A stretch of 64,000 nt of DNA from Micavibrio aeruginosavorus EPB (GCF_000348745.1 NC_020812.1:2055444-2119443), one strand, 5' to 3'. Shown: positions 1 to 8,753, counted from the first letter of the stretch. Made by a program: numbers and translations. Notes: generated by a model from the letters alone, not told the origin.

Positions 1-787
1 CATAACCTTCGTAAACGGGCAATCCCATACTGCGCGCCGTTGACAGTAAAACCTTATCCACGCGGGCACCGCCCACTGCGATGAAATCCAAATCCAGCAA
101 AGGCGCACGCGCAACAACCTGCCCCATTAAAAGACGAAGAATTTCCGGAACCAAAATAGCCGACGTTGCCTTTTCAGTAGACAACACACTATGCAGATTT
201 TCGTATTGCGAACCAAAACTGCGCAAAGAGGGCAAAACAACAGTCGCCCCAGCGATCAACGCTGCATAAACTCCGGCAACGTTCTCTAAAAGCACAGCAA
301 GAGGCAATACAGAGCAATGAACGCCCGCAAAATCCACCCCCAGCATATCCACAACACCTTGCGCTACGCTCAACATGGATTGCGATGAAAGACACACCCC
401 TTTCGGCGTTCCTGTTGTACCCGACGTGAAGGTAATTTTTGCCGTCCCGAGCGGGAGATCAACAGGTATAAACGGAAGTGGCGAAATACCATCGTCCTTA
501 ATCAACCCATCGCAACCAGAGGATTGCAATGCGTGCTGTGTCTGCGCCTTCGTAAAGAAGGGCGGAATTGGGACAACAACAACGCCTTGAACAAGACAGG
601 CCAGGTCCCACAAAACCCAATCAACTGAATTATCAAGCGCCAATCCTACACATTTGTAGCCCGTTAAAGCGGAGGATTTTTCCTGAACTTTATCCCAGAC
701 ATCGGCATAAGAAACGACGCGCTTATCGTCACGTAGCGCAATACGGTTATAATCATCTGAACCCAACCGGATATGATTTTCGATCAT
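1..787 (-). CDS. AMP-binding acyl-CoA ligase/synthetase-like protein, 3' end cut by the window
   Basis: The frame opens at ATG 787 and stays open to position 1, so about 262 residues of the N-terminal part are visible. Residues 119-130 read TFTSGTTGTPKG, the phosphate-binding loop (A3) of the ANL adenylate-forming superfamily. The last visible residues, VYEGYG, are the start of the A5 adenylate-binding motif. The family activates a carboxylic acid as acyl-AMP, usually on the way to a CoA thioester; the substrate cannot be read. The start overlaps the stop of the upstream hemolysin-family gene by four bases (ATGA), so the two are almost certainly co-transcribed and translationally coupled. Third codon positions look less GC-rich than in ileS nearby, a weak hint of a different history. 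Confidence 0.88.
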   Translation of the reverse strand, partial: MIENHIRLGSDDYNRIALRDDKRVVSYADVWDKVQEKSSALTGYKCVGLALDNSVDWVLWDLACLVQGVVVVPIPPFFTKAQTQHALQSSGCDGLIKDDGISPLPFIPVDLPLGTAKITFTSGTTGTPKGVCLSSQSMLSVAQGVVDMLGVDFAGVHCSVLPLAVLLENVAGVYAALIAGATVVLPSLRSFGSQYENLHSVLSTEKATSAILVPEILRLLMGQVVARAPLLDLDFIAVGGARVDKVLLSTARSMGLPVYEGY

Positions 788-1485
788 GACAAATCCCCAC
801 GATAATGGAGCGCTGTCGTTAGCGGGGCCTCATGCGCTGTATATTCTGCCCCCATAAACGCCTGTAAACGTCGATAGCCATGATCGACACACCCAGCCAG
901 AACGTGAGGATCCGTATCATAATATGTACCCCAACTTTCATCATGATGCAGGAGACGGGATGGGTCGGCCTGCGCCAAACGCTGCGGACGCAGGCCCATC
1001 ATACGCAAGCGCTTTTCAATAAAATTCGTTCCCGTGACCACAGCATAACGTTGATCGTGATTATGAAGATATGCGGCCAGTGCCGCGAACAGGAACGACG
1101 AGGCCCCTCCGCCATTCGACGCAAGATTACCGATCTCGGTTATAGAATCCCGCGGTGATTGCAAAAGCTCATCAATCGGGGCTGATAGATATTGCTCCAG
1201 AAATAGAGGCTCATGCACGGCATAACGAAAACCAACAGCGGACAGGATAACACCGCCCGCATCCTGAACGCTCATCAGGATCGGGTAATGCACGTTAATT
1301 TTTGCGCCGTACGACTTTGCGTAAACGCCTTTAATAAAGGCCTCCACAGCCAACCGACCGCAAGTTTGTTGCGAAAAAACCGATACAGCCACAGGACGCG
1401 CCGACCCGGCCCGGAGGAACTGGGGCCTGGTCAGACGCAATCGACCGGAGGACAGGCCATTTTCTTGATAATCCAACTGATACAT
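784..1485 (-). CDS. Thermostable hemolysin family protein (T_hemolysin-like)
   Basis: This 233-residue protein resembles the family named after Vibrio delta-VPH thermostable hemolysin. It has an Arg/Glu-rich middle with the segment ITEIGNLAS at about residue 140 and a C-terminal VVTGTNFIEKRLRMMGL stretch that looks like the acyl-CoA-binding half of a GNAT fold. There is no signal peptide or membrane segment. ATG 1485 is chosen over the TTG at 1491 because GAAGG lies eight bases before it. It overlaps the downstream AMP-binding gene by four bases, which fits a role in acyl transfer from an activated acid better than a pore-forming toxin; that is inference. A perfect dyad at 1500-1515 sits just before the ribosome binding site. 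Confidence 0.75.
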   Translation of the reverse strand: MYQLDYQENGLSSGRLRLTRPQFLRAGSARPVAVSVFSQQTCGRLAVEAFIKGVYAKSYGAKINVHYPILMSVQDAGGVILSAVGFRYAVHEPLFLEQYLSAPIDELLQSPRDSITEIGNLASNGGGASSFLFAALAAYLHNHDQRYAVVTGTNFIEKRLRMMGLRPQRLAQADPSRLLHHDESWGTYYDTDPHVLAGCVDHGYRRLQAFMGAEYTAHEAPLTTALHYRGDLS

Positions 1486-1499
1486 ACGCAAAACCTTCA

Positions 1500-1515
1500 G
1501 ATATCGTTCGATATC
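1500..1515. promoter_or_regulatory. Perfect 7+7 bp dyad before the hemolysin-family gene
   Basis: GATATCG and CGATATC face each other across a two-base centre, immediately upstream of the Shine-Dalgarno (1494-1498) of the gene starting at 1485. The position fits an operator between promoter and start, or a small hairpin next to the ribosome binding site. A consensus -10 (TATAAT, minus strand, 1581-1586) lies upstream, without a convincing -35. Confidence 0.45.
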
Positions 1516-1694
1516 ATCAAGAATGGCGCATCAAGCTGAGGCGAAACTGAAGCGGATTTTTTAACAAAATCAGAGCACTAATTATAATCAAGAGAGATCC
1601 GCCACGATCGACACCGTGCCCAGAGGCAACAAACACCGGAAACGTAACACAAGCCTGCGACAGAAAAATCGCGCGTGGGTTACCATCAATAATT

Positions 1695-1728
1695 GTTAAA
1701 ACCCCGCGATTTCTGTGGGGTTTTTTAA
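1695..1728 (-). terminator. Intrinsic terminator downstream of the DUF423 gene
   Basis: AAAACCCC (1698-1705) pairs with GGGGTTTT (1717-1724) around an 11-base loop, with T runs on both sides, so it could act in both directions. It lies 25 bases past the DUF423 stop on the minus strand and separates that gene from the hemolysin-AMP-binding unit. Confidence 0.7.
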
Positions 1729-1752
1729 TGGGTGGCGTGCGCGGAATGTGGC

Positions 1753-2130
1753 CTATCGCGTCCCGCGGATAGCGTAGACGAGCAGGAGGATCCAGCCCGT
1801 CATCAGGCTAAGGCCGCCGATGGGTGTGCCGGCCGTTAAGCCCTCGGCCTGCCAGTACAGGGACGCATACAGCGTGCCGCAGAAAATCAGCGTTCCCACG
1901 AAAAACAAACATGCCGCAGCCATCAAGATTCGCGATGGGATAACACGGGTCATTCCATACAAAGCCACAGCCAAAAGCACGATACTGTAATTTTGGTGAT
2001 AGCGGAGCGCCACGTCAAACCGATCCGTCATCGCCGTGGTCAAATTATCGACCAGCAGGTGATCACCCGCCGCCCCGAAAATAACAGACGACAATCCCAT
2101 CAGGGCCGCCGCACACAATATCAATCTCAT
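1753..2130 (-). CDS. DUF423 family inner-membrane protein (YgdD-like)
   Basis: This 125-residue, strongly hydrophobic protein has about four membrane segments. Its pattern matches DUF423: a GAAGDH segment near residue 20, ALRYHQNYSIVLLAVAL near 45, and a GGLSLMTGWILL segment before a short polar C-terminus. Family members are small inner-membrane proteins of unknown biochemical role. ATG 2130 is preferred over more upstream starts because AGAGG stands at good spacing before it and the N-terminal hydrophobic segment starts there. It is transcribed divergently from the host-attachment family gene and followed by a clear terminator. Confidence 0.85.
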   Translation of the reverse strand: MRLILCAAALMGLSSVIFGAAGDHLLVDNLTTAMTDRFDVALRYHQNYSIVLLAVALYGMTRVIPSRILMAAACLFFVGTLIFCGTLYASLYWQAEGLTAGTPIGGLSLMTGWILLLVYAIRGTR

Positions 2131-2289
2131 CAAACCTCTCTTCTGCCCCACACAGGGGAACAATGCTTTTTTATAGCAGAAAAATGCGGATGGAATAGCG
2201 TGCAAACACCCCTCTGGCCCACGGGAATTTGCGCGCTATCCTCCCTTGTATGGCTTTATCGTGTGTCTTGTTGTTAAGGAGAGTTCACC

Positions 2290-2802
2290 ATGAAACTGAC
2301 CGGGCAAATTGCTGAACAAAATCGGGACGTTACGGCCGCACCCGTGACGTTGCATGCCGGAATTAAAACACCGCGCGTCTGGATTGTCGTTGCGGATAAA
2401 CATGGCGCGCGCATTTTCGAAAAAATTGACCGACATTTGAAATTGATTGGGGAGGCTTCGCCGGAGCAAGACTTACAATCCGCGTTGAACAACCGGACCA
2501 TTGGACGATCTTTCAGCTCAGGCGGAGGCACCATCCATCACAAATATGAACCGCATATGGAGCAAGAGCGCGCCACCGCGTTGGATTTTGCGCATGATCT
2601 GGCCACGTTTCTGGATGATGCCGATGCCGCCCGTGAGTTTGACCGCCTGATTCTGGTCGCTGCACCGCGAACATTGGGCGATTTGCGCGCATCGATCAGC
2701 AAACACGTCCAACGCTCCATCATTGCGCAGGTTGACAAGAACCTGACCAAGCTGGACGAACGCGCGTTGGGCGATGCGCTAGAGGATGTTTTATGGCTTT
2801 AA
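2290..2802 (+). CDS. Host attachment family protein (Host_attach / baeRF-like)
   Basis: This is a 170-residue soluble protein. Its core begins near residue 28 (RVWIVVADKHGARIF) and holds the family hallmarks SFSSGGG near residue 77 and LVAAPRTLGDLR near residue 119. The family is annotated as required for attachment to host cells from early plant-bacterium work; structurally it is related to archaeal release-factor-like (eRF1-like) folds, and its molecular role is uncertain. About 25 residues precede the usual start of the domain. A good ribosome binding site (AAGGAG) lies nine bases before ATG 2290. No signal peptide is visible, so it is probably cytoplasmic. Confidence 0.8.
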   Translation: MKLTGQIAEQNRDVTAAPVTLHAGIKTPRVWIVVADKHGARIFEKIDRHLKLIGEASPEQDLQSALNNRTIGRSFSSGGGTIHHKYEPHMEQERATALDFAHDLATFLDDADAAREFDRLILVAAPRTLGDLRASISKHVQRSIIAQVDKNLTKLDERALGDALEDVLWL

Positions 2803-2923
2803 TGAATACGCCCGTGCGCCAGGCATGCACAGACCCACTTTTGACTTTTACCGTGAAGGGCGTATCCTTTTGGCTGTTCCATGTTTTGGGAACGTAAAAC
2901 GAAGAAAAAGAAGGATCAACACC

Positions 2924-3406
2924 ATGTTATCAATGCGCACCATTTTGGCCTTCGGGCTTTTTTCACTCCTGATCGGATTGACCATGACACAGCCGGCCCA
3001 CGCCGAAACCGACCCGACAGGGTTGTGGTTGACACAGAACAAACGGTCCGTCGTTTCTGTTGAACCGTGCCAGGAAAATAAATCCATGATGTGCGGGTAC
3101 ATTCACTGGATCATCGAGGGCGGCATGCAGTTTGATGACAAAAATCCGGACGCCGCCTTGCACAACCGCCCGATGTGCGGTTTGCCGATTATCTATGGCC
3201 TGAAAAAATTGAGCGCCAACGAATGGGGCGATGGCAAGATTTACAAAGCCGACGAAGGCGATGTGTATGATGGCCAGATGGAAATGAACGATGACGGCAC
3301 GCTGGCCGTCAGCGGCTATGTCGGCATTCCATTGTTCGGCAAGGAACAGACATGGACCCGTGTGAATGCCAGCGATTATCCAAAGTGCAAACGCGCCAAA
3401 CGATAA
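2924..3406 (+). CDS. DUF2147 family secreted protein
   Basis: This 160-residue protein has a signal peptide of about 25 residues (ILAFGLFSLLIGL core, cleavage near AHA-ET). It then shows the DUF2147 pattern: DPTGLWLT, a paired-Cys segment with MCGYIHWI, RPMCGLPII, DGKIYKADEGDVYDGQM, and the closing GYVGIPLFGKEQTWTR. It should be exported to the periplasm; the biochemical function of the family is not established. ATG 2924 is chosen because GAAGGA precedes it and the signal peptide starts there, although the frame is open further upstream. Its stop codon abuts the stop of the convergent hydrolase gene with no base between, and I see no terminator there. Confidence 0.85.
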   Translation: MLSMRTILAFGLFSLLIGLTMTQPAHAETDPTGLWLTQNKRSVVSVEPCQENKSMMCGYIHWIIEGGMQFDDKNPDAALHNRPMCGLPIIYGLKKLSANEWGDGKIYKADEGDVYDGQMEMNDDGTLAVSGYVGIPLFGKEQTWTRVNASDYPKCKRAKR

Positions 3407-4129
3407 TCACGGGCACAATTGATCGCGGATAAAATCCGCAATCACCGCCCGCGATGCGGTGCTGGTGTAATGACCGAGGCCGGGAACGACGTGATGCGTC
3501 GCCCGGCCTTTGGTATAGGCGGACACCGCGTTAAACGCCGCCAGATACGCCGCCGTTGCAAATTCCGGATCATTGTCACCATGAATCATCAGGGTGTGCG
3601 GTGTCGCACTCATCGCCGGGTCATGGAAGAAGATGCAGCTGTGCCCCACCAGCGCCCCCAGATTGGCCCCACGGGTGAAGCCCGTGAACAACGCCACGCC
3701 GCCGCCTTGCGAAAACCCCATCAAGGCCACGTCGGCATCCTTCAGGCCCATCAAATCGCGTTGCGCATCAATAAATTCATTCATCACACGCGCGATATTC
3801 ACCATGCGCGGATACAACGTTTTTAAATCACCATCAATGGCAAACCATTGCCGCAACATGGCGGGATCGTTACCATCATTACCGGCCAGAACCTCCTGCG
3901 GGATGTGCAGGACATCACCGTTATGTTTGCCGATGCCGTGCGGCACCACCAATTGTTCCGGGCCATGCGGGGCCACGACCAGCGCATCGGGCATCAACGC
4001 GCACACGGCCAGCGCCATCTTGTCCATATATTTGGCATTGCGGCCATAGCCGTGCAAAAGGACCACCAGCTTCTTCGCCTGACCGCTTTTGGGCCCATGG
4101 GCGACATATTCCAGATCGGCGCCGTTCAT
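3407..4129 (-). CDS. Alpha/beta hydrolase of the phospholipase/carboxylesterase family
   Basis: The protein is about 240 residues. It contains the oxyanion-side motif LLHGYGRNA, the nucleophile elbow GFSQGG, an acid-loop GDNDPEF and a final GLGHYTS, giving a Ser-Asp-His triad in the order of the PF02230-type esterase family (YpfH/EstB-like). These enzymes cleave carboxylic esters; the natural substrate is unknown. No signal peptide is seen. The start is uncertain: ATG 4129 puts GTGGGA about ten bases upstream, while an in-frame GTG at 4144 would add five residues. It is divergent from ribF and convergent with the DUF2147 gene. Confidence 0.85.
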   Translation of the reverse strand: MNGADLEYVAHGPKSGQAKKLVVLLHGYGRNAKYMDKMALAVCALMPDALVVAPHGPEQLVVPHGIGKHNGDVLHIPQEVLAGNDGNDPAMLRQWFAIDGDLKTLYPRMVNIARVMNEFIDAQRDLMGLKDADVALMGFSQGGGVALFTGFTRGANLGALVGHSCIFFHDPAMSATPHTLMIHGDNDPEFATAAYLAAFNAVSAYTKGRATHHVVPGLGHYTSTASRAVIADFIRDQLCP

Positions 4130-4216
4130 ATTTTCATGTCCCACTCTTGCATATTGGCGTATCCCCTATTACCACAGAGTATATAAGACGTTTTTCCCGC
4201 CTTATAAGAGAATTTT

Positions 4217-5167
4217 ATGGACCAGTACCAGTCTTACGCAAACCTGCCCGAAACCGCCCGCAATGCCGTGGTGGTGATTGGGAATTTTGACGGTGTCCAC
4301 CGGGGCCATTGCGGCCTGTTCGACGCGGCGCGCATGATTGCCAAAAATACGGGACGCAAGCTGGCCGTCCTGACCTTTGAACCGCACCCGCGCCACCTAT
4401 TCCGCCCGGACGACCCACCGTTTCGCATCACGCCCGCGGGGGTCAAGGCCGACCGTCTGGCCGCCCATGGCGTTGATATTCTGGTCAGCCTGAATTTCGA
4501 CTGGCCCTTCGCCAGCCAGAGCGCGGATCATTTCATCCAGCACGTTTTAAAAGACGGATTGAACGCCGCGCACATCGTGGTGGGCCGTGATTTCCGTTTT
4601 GGCCAATTGCGCAAGGGCGACGCCGCCATGATTGACGCCGCCGGCATTCCCATCACCGTGATGGATAAAATCGCCGATGACGATGATAAAGACGGCGGGG
4701 GCGATGACATTTCATCCACCCGTATTCGCCAGGCCCTGGGCACCGGTGATATTGCCGAAGCCAATACCCTGCTCGGCTGGGAATGGGAAATGCGTGGCGT
4801 GGTGGAACAGGGCGACAAACGCGGCCGTGAACTGGGCTTCCCCACCGCCAATGTCGGGCTGGGCGATACGTTGCACCCCGCCTATGGCGTGTATGCGACA
4901 TGGACGAAAATTGTCGAAGACGGCCCAGACGCACCATGGATTCCCGGTGCCACCAATATCGGCATCCGCCCAATGTTTGAATTAAAGGTCGGCCGGATTG
5001 AAAATTATCTGTTCGACTTTAATCGCGATATTTATGGAAAAACGCTGCGTGTGCGGCCTGTAACCCGCCTGCGCGGTGAGGCTAAATTTGATGGCCTCGA
5101 CGCCCTGATCGCGCAGATTGCCGCCGATTGCGCCGAAGCCCGGGCCATTCTGGCCCAAAATCCCTAG
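4217..5167 (+). CDS. ribF: Bifunctional riboflavin kinase / FAD synthetase
   Basis: This 316-residue protein makes FMN from riboflavin and ATP, then FAD from FMN and ATP. The N-terminal FAD synthetase half carries the nucleotidyltransferase motif GNFDGVHRGH near residues 23-32 and ISSTRIR near 171. The C-terminal riboflavin kinase half carries GRELGFPTANV near 206. Length matches the family (about 310). The start at ATG 4217 has AAGAGAA upstream. It is the first gene of a plus-strand run with ileS, lspA and a lipoprotein gene, an order common in Proteobacteria. No FMN riboswitch is visible in the 87-base gap upstream. Confidence 0.96.
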   Translation: MDQYQSYANLPETARNAVVVIGNFDGVHRGHCGLFDAARMIAKNTGRKLAVLTFEPHPRHLFRPDDPPFRITPAGVKADRLAAHGVDILVSLNFDWPFASQSADHFIQHVLKDGLNAAHIVVGRDFRFGQLRKGDAAMIDAAGIPITVMDKIADDDDKDGGGDDISSTRIRQALGTGDIAEANTLLGWEWEMRGVVEQGDKRGRELGFPTANVGLGDTLHPAYGVYATWTKIVEDGPDAPWIPGATNIGIRPMFELKVGRIENYLFDFNRDIYGKTLRVRPVTRLRGEAKFDGLDALIAQIAADCAEARAILAQNP

Positions 5168-5196
5168 GCCAGATTCGCCATTTTGGCCCAAAACCC

Positions 5197-5225
5197 TTGA
5201 TTCTCTGGGGATTTCTGGCGATAGT
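5197..5225 (+). promoter_or_regulatory. Candidate sigma70-type promoter for ileS
   Basis: TTGATT (5197-5202) and GATAGT (5220-5225) are separated by 17 bases and lie 40 bases before the ileS start, in the ribF-ileS gap. Confidence 0.45.
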
Positions 5226-5264
5226 GCCCCCCTCAATCCACTTCAGAATTTCAAGGGCGCGAAA

Positions 5265-8168
5265 ATGAGCGACGCGGACAAGTACAAGGACACCGTCTTC
5301 CTGCCGAAAACGGATTTCCCGATGCGCGGGGAATTGCCGAAACGCGAACCCGAAATTTTGAAAAAATGGCAGGACATGGATCTGTACCGCGCCACGCGCG
5401 CCACATCCGCCGGGCGTCCGAAATGGGTGTTGCATGATGGCCCCCCCTACGCCAACGGCGACATCCACATGGGCCACGCATTGAACAAGACATTGAAAGA
5501 TGTCGTGAACCGTTTTTACCAAGGCATGGGATATGACGCGCCGTATGTGCCCGGTTGGGATTGCCACGGCCTGCCCATCGAATGGAAGGTGGAAGAACAA
5601 TACCGCAATGCCGGCAAGAACAAGGATGATGTGGATGCGATTGCGTTCCGCGCCGAATGCCGCGCCTTTGCCCAGAAGTGGGTGGATACGCAAAGCGCGC
5701 AGTTCCAGCGTCTGGGCGTCAATGGCGATTGGGCCAACCCCTATTTGACCATGACCCACCGGGCCGAAGCGGGAATCGTCCGCGAAATCCACAAATTCGC
5801 CACCAATGGCGGGCTGTACAAGGGCGTGAAGCCCGTGATGTGGTCCACGGTTGAAAAAACCGCTTTGGCCGAAGCCGAAGTGGAATACAAGGACCACAAA
5901 TCCATCACCGTATGGGTGAAATTCCCCGTGCGTGGGCAAGCCAACACATTCATTGTGATCTGGACCACCACGCCGTGGACATTGCCGTCCAACCGCGCGA
6001 TTGCGTTTGGTGACGCGCTGGATTACGCCGCCTATACCATCACGGCGGTGAAGGATGAAGCGCGCGCGAAAGTGGGCGAAACACTGATCCTGTCCACCAA
6101 GCTGGCCGATGATGTGAAAGCCAAAGCCCATATCGAAGAGTGGACGCAAGCCCCCGTATCGTTCGACCTGAACAAAACCGTGTGCGATCACCCGTTGCAT
6201 GCGCATGGGTATGATTTTGACGTGCCCGTTTTGGCCGGTGATTTCGTGACCGACGACACCGGGACCGGGTTCGTGCATATCGCCCCCAGCCATGGGGAAG
6301 ACGATTACTGGCTGTATATGAAGCATTTCGGCGCAAAGGATATTCCCGACAACGTCACCGATGACGGGAAATTCCGTGACCATGTGCCGTTATTTGCGGG
6401 CATGGAAGTGTTAACCGAAAAGGGCGAAATGGGCGGCGGGAATTTCGCCGTTCTGAAAGCACTGGATGAAAATGGCGCCCTGCTGGCCAAGGGATCGATC
6501 AAACACGATTATCCGCACAGCTGGCGGTCCAAGGCCCCGGTGATTTTCCGCACCACGCCGCAATGGTTTATTGGCATGAACGCCATCACCACCGCAGCCC
6601 ATGGCGACAACAATGCACCGTTGCGGGAAAAGGCACTGGCCGCGATCCGCGATACACGCTGGGTCCCCACCAAGGGCGAAGCCCGCATCACCGCGATGAT
6701 TGAAAACCGCCCGGATTGGTGCATTTCGCGCCAACGCGCATGGGGCGTGCCGATTGCCCTGTTCGTACACAAAGAAACGGACGAGGTGTTGAAGGATGCC
6801 GATGTCCTGTCCCGCATTGCCGATGCGTTTGAACGCGAAGGCGCCGATGCGTGGTGGAGCCATGACGCGCAATACTTCCTGGGCGGACAATATAACCCGG
6901 ACGATTACCATCAAGTGTTCGACATTGTCGATGTCTGGTTTGAATCCGGCTCCACCCATTCCTTCGTTCTGGGCGACACCAAAACATGGCCGGATTTTGA
7001 AGGCGTTGGCAAAGCCGATTTGTATCTGGAGGGATCAGACCAACACCGCGGCTGGTTCCATTCATCCCTGCTGGAATCATGCGGCACGAATGGCGTGGCC
7101 CCGTATAAAACCGTTTTGACCCACGGGTTCGTTCTGGATGACAAGGGCTACAAAATGTCCAAATCATTGGGCAATGTTGTGGACCCGTTGAAAATGATGG
7201 ATGAACATGGCGCGGATATTATCCGCCTGTGGACCATGTTATCGGATTACAGCGAAGATATCCGCATCGGCAAGGACACGTTGAAGGTCACCGCCGATCT
7301 GTACCGCCGCATTCGCAACACGTTCCGGTATTTGCTGGGCGCGTTGGACGGGTTTGATAAATCCGAAATGGTGCCGGAATCCGAATATAAAAACATGCCG
7401 GAACTGGAACAACTGGTCCTGCACTGGTTGGCCGAAATTGACGGTGATGTGCGCGGCCATATTGAAAATTATGAATTCGGGCGTTTGGCGCACCGGTTGC
7501 ATAATTTCTGCGCCGGGGAACTCTCCGCCTTCTATTTCGACATTCGCAAGGATCGCCTCTATTGCGACCGCCCGGATTCGTTTGAACGCCGCGCATGCCG
7601 CACGGTGATGGCGAAAATTTTTGATTGTCTGGTCACCTGGCTGGCGCCGATTTTGGCCTTCACGGCGGAAGATGCATGGAATTATCGCCCCCGCGGCGTG
7701 TTTGCACAGGATACGGACAGCGTGCATTTGCGCACCTTCCCGGTCATTCCGGCGGATTGGAAGAACGAGGAACTGGCCACCAAATGGGCCACGTTGCAGG
7801 ATATTCGCCGCGTGATCCTCGGCGCGCTGGAGCCGAAGCGCAAAGACAAGACCATCGGGTCATCACTGGAAGCCCACCCGGTTGTGTACCTGAACGCAGA
7901 CATGGCCAAGCTGGTCGAGGGCATTGATCTGGCGGAGCTGAGCATTACATCGCAGGCCAGTGTAAAAACCGAAACCGCCCCGGCGGATGCGTTCACATTG
8001 AACGACGTCCCCGGCGTGGCCGTTGTGTTCACCCGCGCCGAAGGCGGCAAATGCCAGCGCAGCTGGCGCATCGTGCCCGATGTCGGGTCCGATCCGGAAT
8101 ACCCGGATTTGTCGGCCCGCGATGCGGACGCCGTGCGGTGGTATCAACAGAACAAGAAGGCGGCGTAA
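5265..8168 (+). CDS. ileS: Isoleucyl-tRNA synthetase
   Basis: This 967-residue class I synthetase charges tRNA-Ile with isoleucine in the cytoplasm. Visible motifs are the HIGH motif as HMGH at residues 68-71, the editing-domain segment TTPWTLPSN near 230, and KMSKS at about 630. The anticodon-binding region follows. The C-terminal zinc-finger region is degenerate: the first pair reads KCQRSW (Ser at about 933 in place of Cys) and the second pair is replaced by DLSARD, so a bound zinc there is unlikely. ATG 5265 is chosen because AAGGGCG precedes it and the family N-terminus starts there. lspA follows after six bases, so the two are co-transcribed. Confidence 0.97.
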   Translation: MSDADKYKDTVFLPKTDFPMRGELPKREPEILKKWQDMDLYRATRATSAGRPKWVLHDGPPYANGDIHMGHALNKTLKDVVNRFYQGMGYDAPYVPGWDCHGLPIEWKVEEQYRNAGKNKDDVDAIAFRAECRAFAQKWVDTQSAQFQRLGVNGDWANPYLTMTHRAEAGIVREIHKFATNGGLYKGVKPVMWSTVEKTALAEAEVEYKDHKSITVWVKFPVRGQANTFIVIWTTTPWTLPSNRAIAFGDALDYAAYTITAVKDEARAKVGETLILSTKLADDVKAKAHIEEWTQAPVSFDLNKTVCDHPLHAHGYDFDVPVLAGDFVTDDTGTGFVHIAPSHGEDDYWLYMKHFGAKDIPDNVTDDGKFRDHVPLFAGMEVLTEKGEMGGGNFAVLKALDENGALLAKGSIKHDYPHSWRSKAPVIFRTTPQWFIGMNAITTAAHGDNNAPLREKALAAIRDTRWVPTKGEARITAMIENRPDWCISRQRAWGVPIALFVHKETDEVLKDADVLSRIADAFEREGADAWWSHDAQYFLGGQYNPDDYHQVFDIVDVWFESGSTHSFVLGDTKTWPDFEGVGKADLYLEGSDQHRGWFHSSLLESCGTNGVAPYKTVLTHGFVLDDKGYKMSKSLGNVVDPLKMMDEHGADIIRLWTMLSDYSEDIRIGKDTLKVTADLYRRIRNTFRYLLGALDGFDKSEMVPESEYKNMPELEQLVLHWLAEIDGDVRGHIENYEFGRLAHRLHNFCAGELSAFYFDIRKDRLYCDRPDSFERRACRTVMAKIFDCLVTWLAPILAFTAEDAWNYRPRGVFAQDTDSVHLRTFPVIPADWKNEELATKWATLQDIRRVILGALEPKRKDKTIGSSLEAHPVVYLNADMAKLVEGIDLAELSITSQASVKTETAPADAFTLNDVPGVAVVFTRAEGGKCQRSWRIVPDVGSDPEYPDLSARDADAVRWYQQNKKAA

Positions 8169-8174
8169 TTTATC

Positions 8175-8753
8175 ATGCTTCTGGGCCCCCCGTATGCACG
8201 TGTCGCATTTCCGCTGGCTGGTCTTTTGCTGGTTCTGGATCAGATCAGCAAATGGTGGATCACGGAAATCATGATCAAACCGCTGGTCACCCCAGCGAAC
8301 GAAGCCGCCACGGCAATGCCGTTTCTGAACTGGCTGTTCTCGGCGGGGGACCGCTTTCCCTTTGCCCAGATCGAGGTCTTGCCATTTTTCAACCTGGTCA
8401 TGGTCTGGAACCGGGGGGTCAGTTTTGGCCTGTTTTCCCAAGGGCATGATTACGGCCCGGCGATTTTGACAATCGTATCCCTGTTGATTATGACGGCGTT
8501 TGCCGTCTGGCTGGTCCGGGCGAAAAGCGCGTGGCTGGCCACGGGTCTGACGCTGGTGATTGGCGGGGCCGCCGGGAACGTGATTGACCGGGTCCGATTT
8601 GGGGCCGTGATCGATTTTCTGGATGTCCATGTCGCCGGTTTCCACTGGCCTGCCTTTAATGTGGCGGATTCCTGCATTTCCATCGGCATTGCCCTGATCC
8701 TGATTGATGGGCTATTCTTGGAACCGAAACGTAACAAAGGTGTATCGCAATGA
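8175..8753 (+). CDS. lspA: Lipoprotein signal peptidase (signal peptidase II)
   Basis: This 192-residue inner-membrane aspartic protease cleaves signal peptides of prolipoproteins. It has four hydrophobic segments, the VWNRGVSFGLF signature near residue 75, and the two catalytic aspartate regions: GGAAGNVIDRVRFGAVIDF near 135 and FNVADS near 160. The loop between the first two membrane segments is about 20 residues longer than usual. It lies six bases after ileS and overlaps the next gene (a lipoprotein, so a likely substrate) by the four bases ATGA. Confidence 0.95.
   Translation: MLLGPPYARVAFPLAGLLLVLDQISKWWITEIMIKPLVTPANEAATAMPFLNWLFSAGDRFPFAQIEVLPFFNLVMVWNRGVSFGLFSQGHDYGPAILTIVSLLIMTAFAVWLVRAKSAWLATGLTLVIGGAAGNVIDRVRFGAVIDFLDVHVAGFHWPAFNVADSCISIGIALILIDGLFLEPKRNKGVSQ

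Noticed and set aside
4130..4216. FMN riboswitch before ribF
   Set aside because: The gap is only 87 bases and lacks the conserved multi-stem elements; such switches usually precede riboflavin synthesis or transport genes.
5082..6383. 433-codon open frame opposite ileS
   Set aside because: ileS motifs are unmistakable on the plus strand; the antisense translation is Gly/His/Phe-rich with no recognisable domain.
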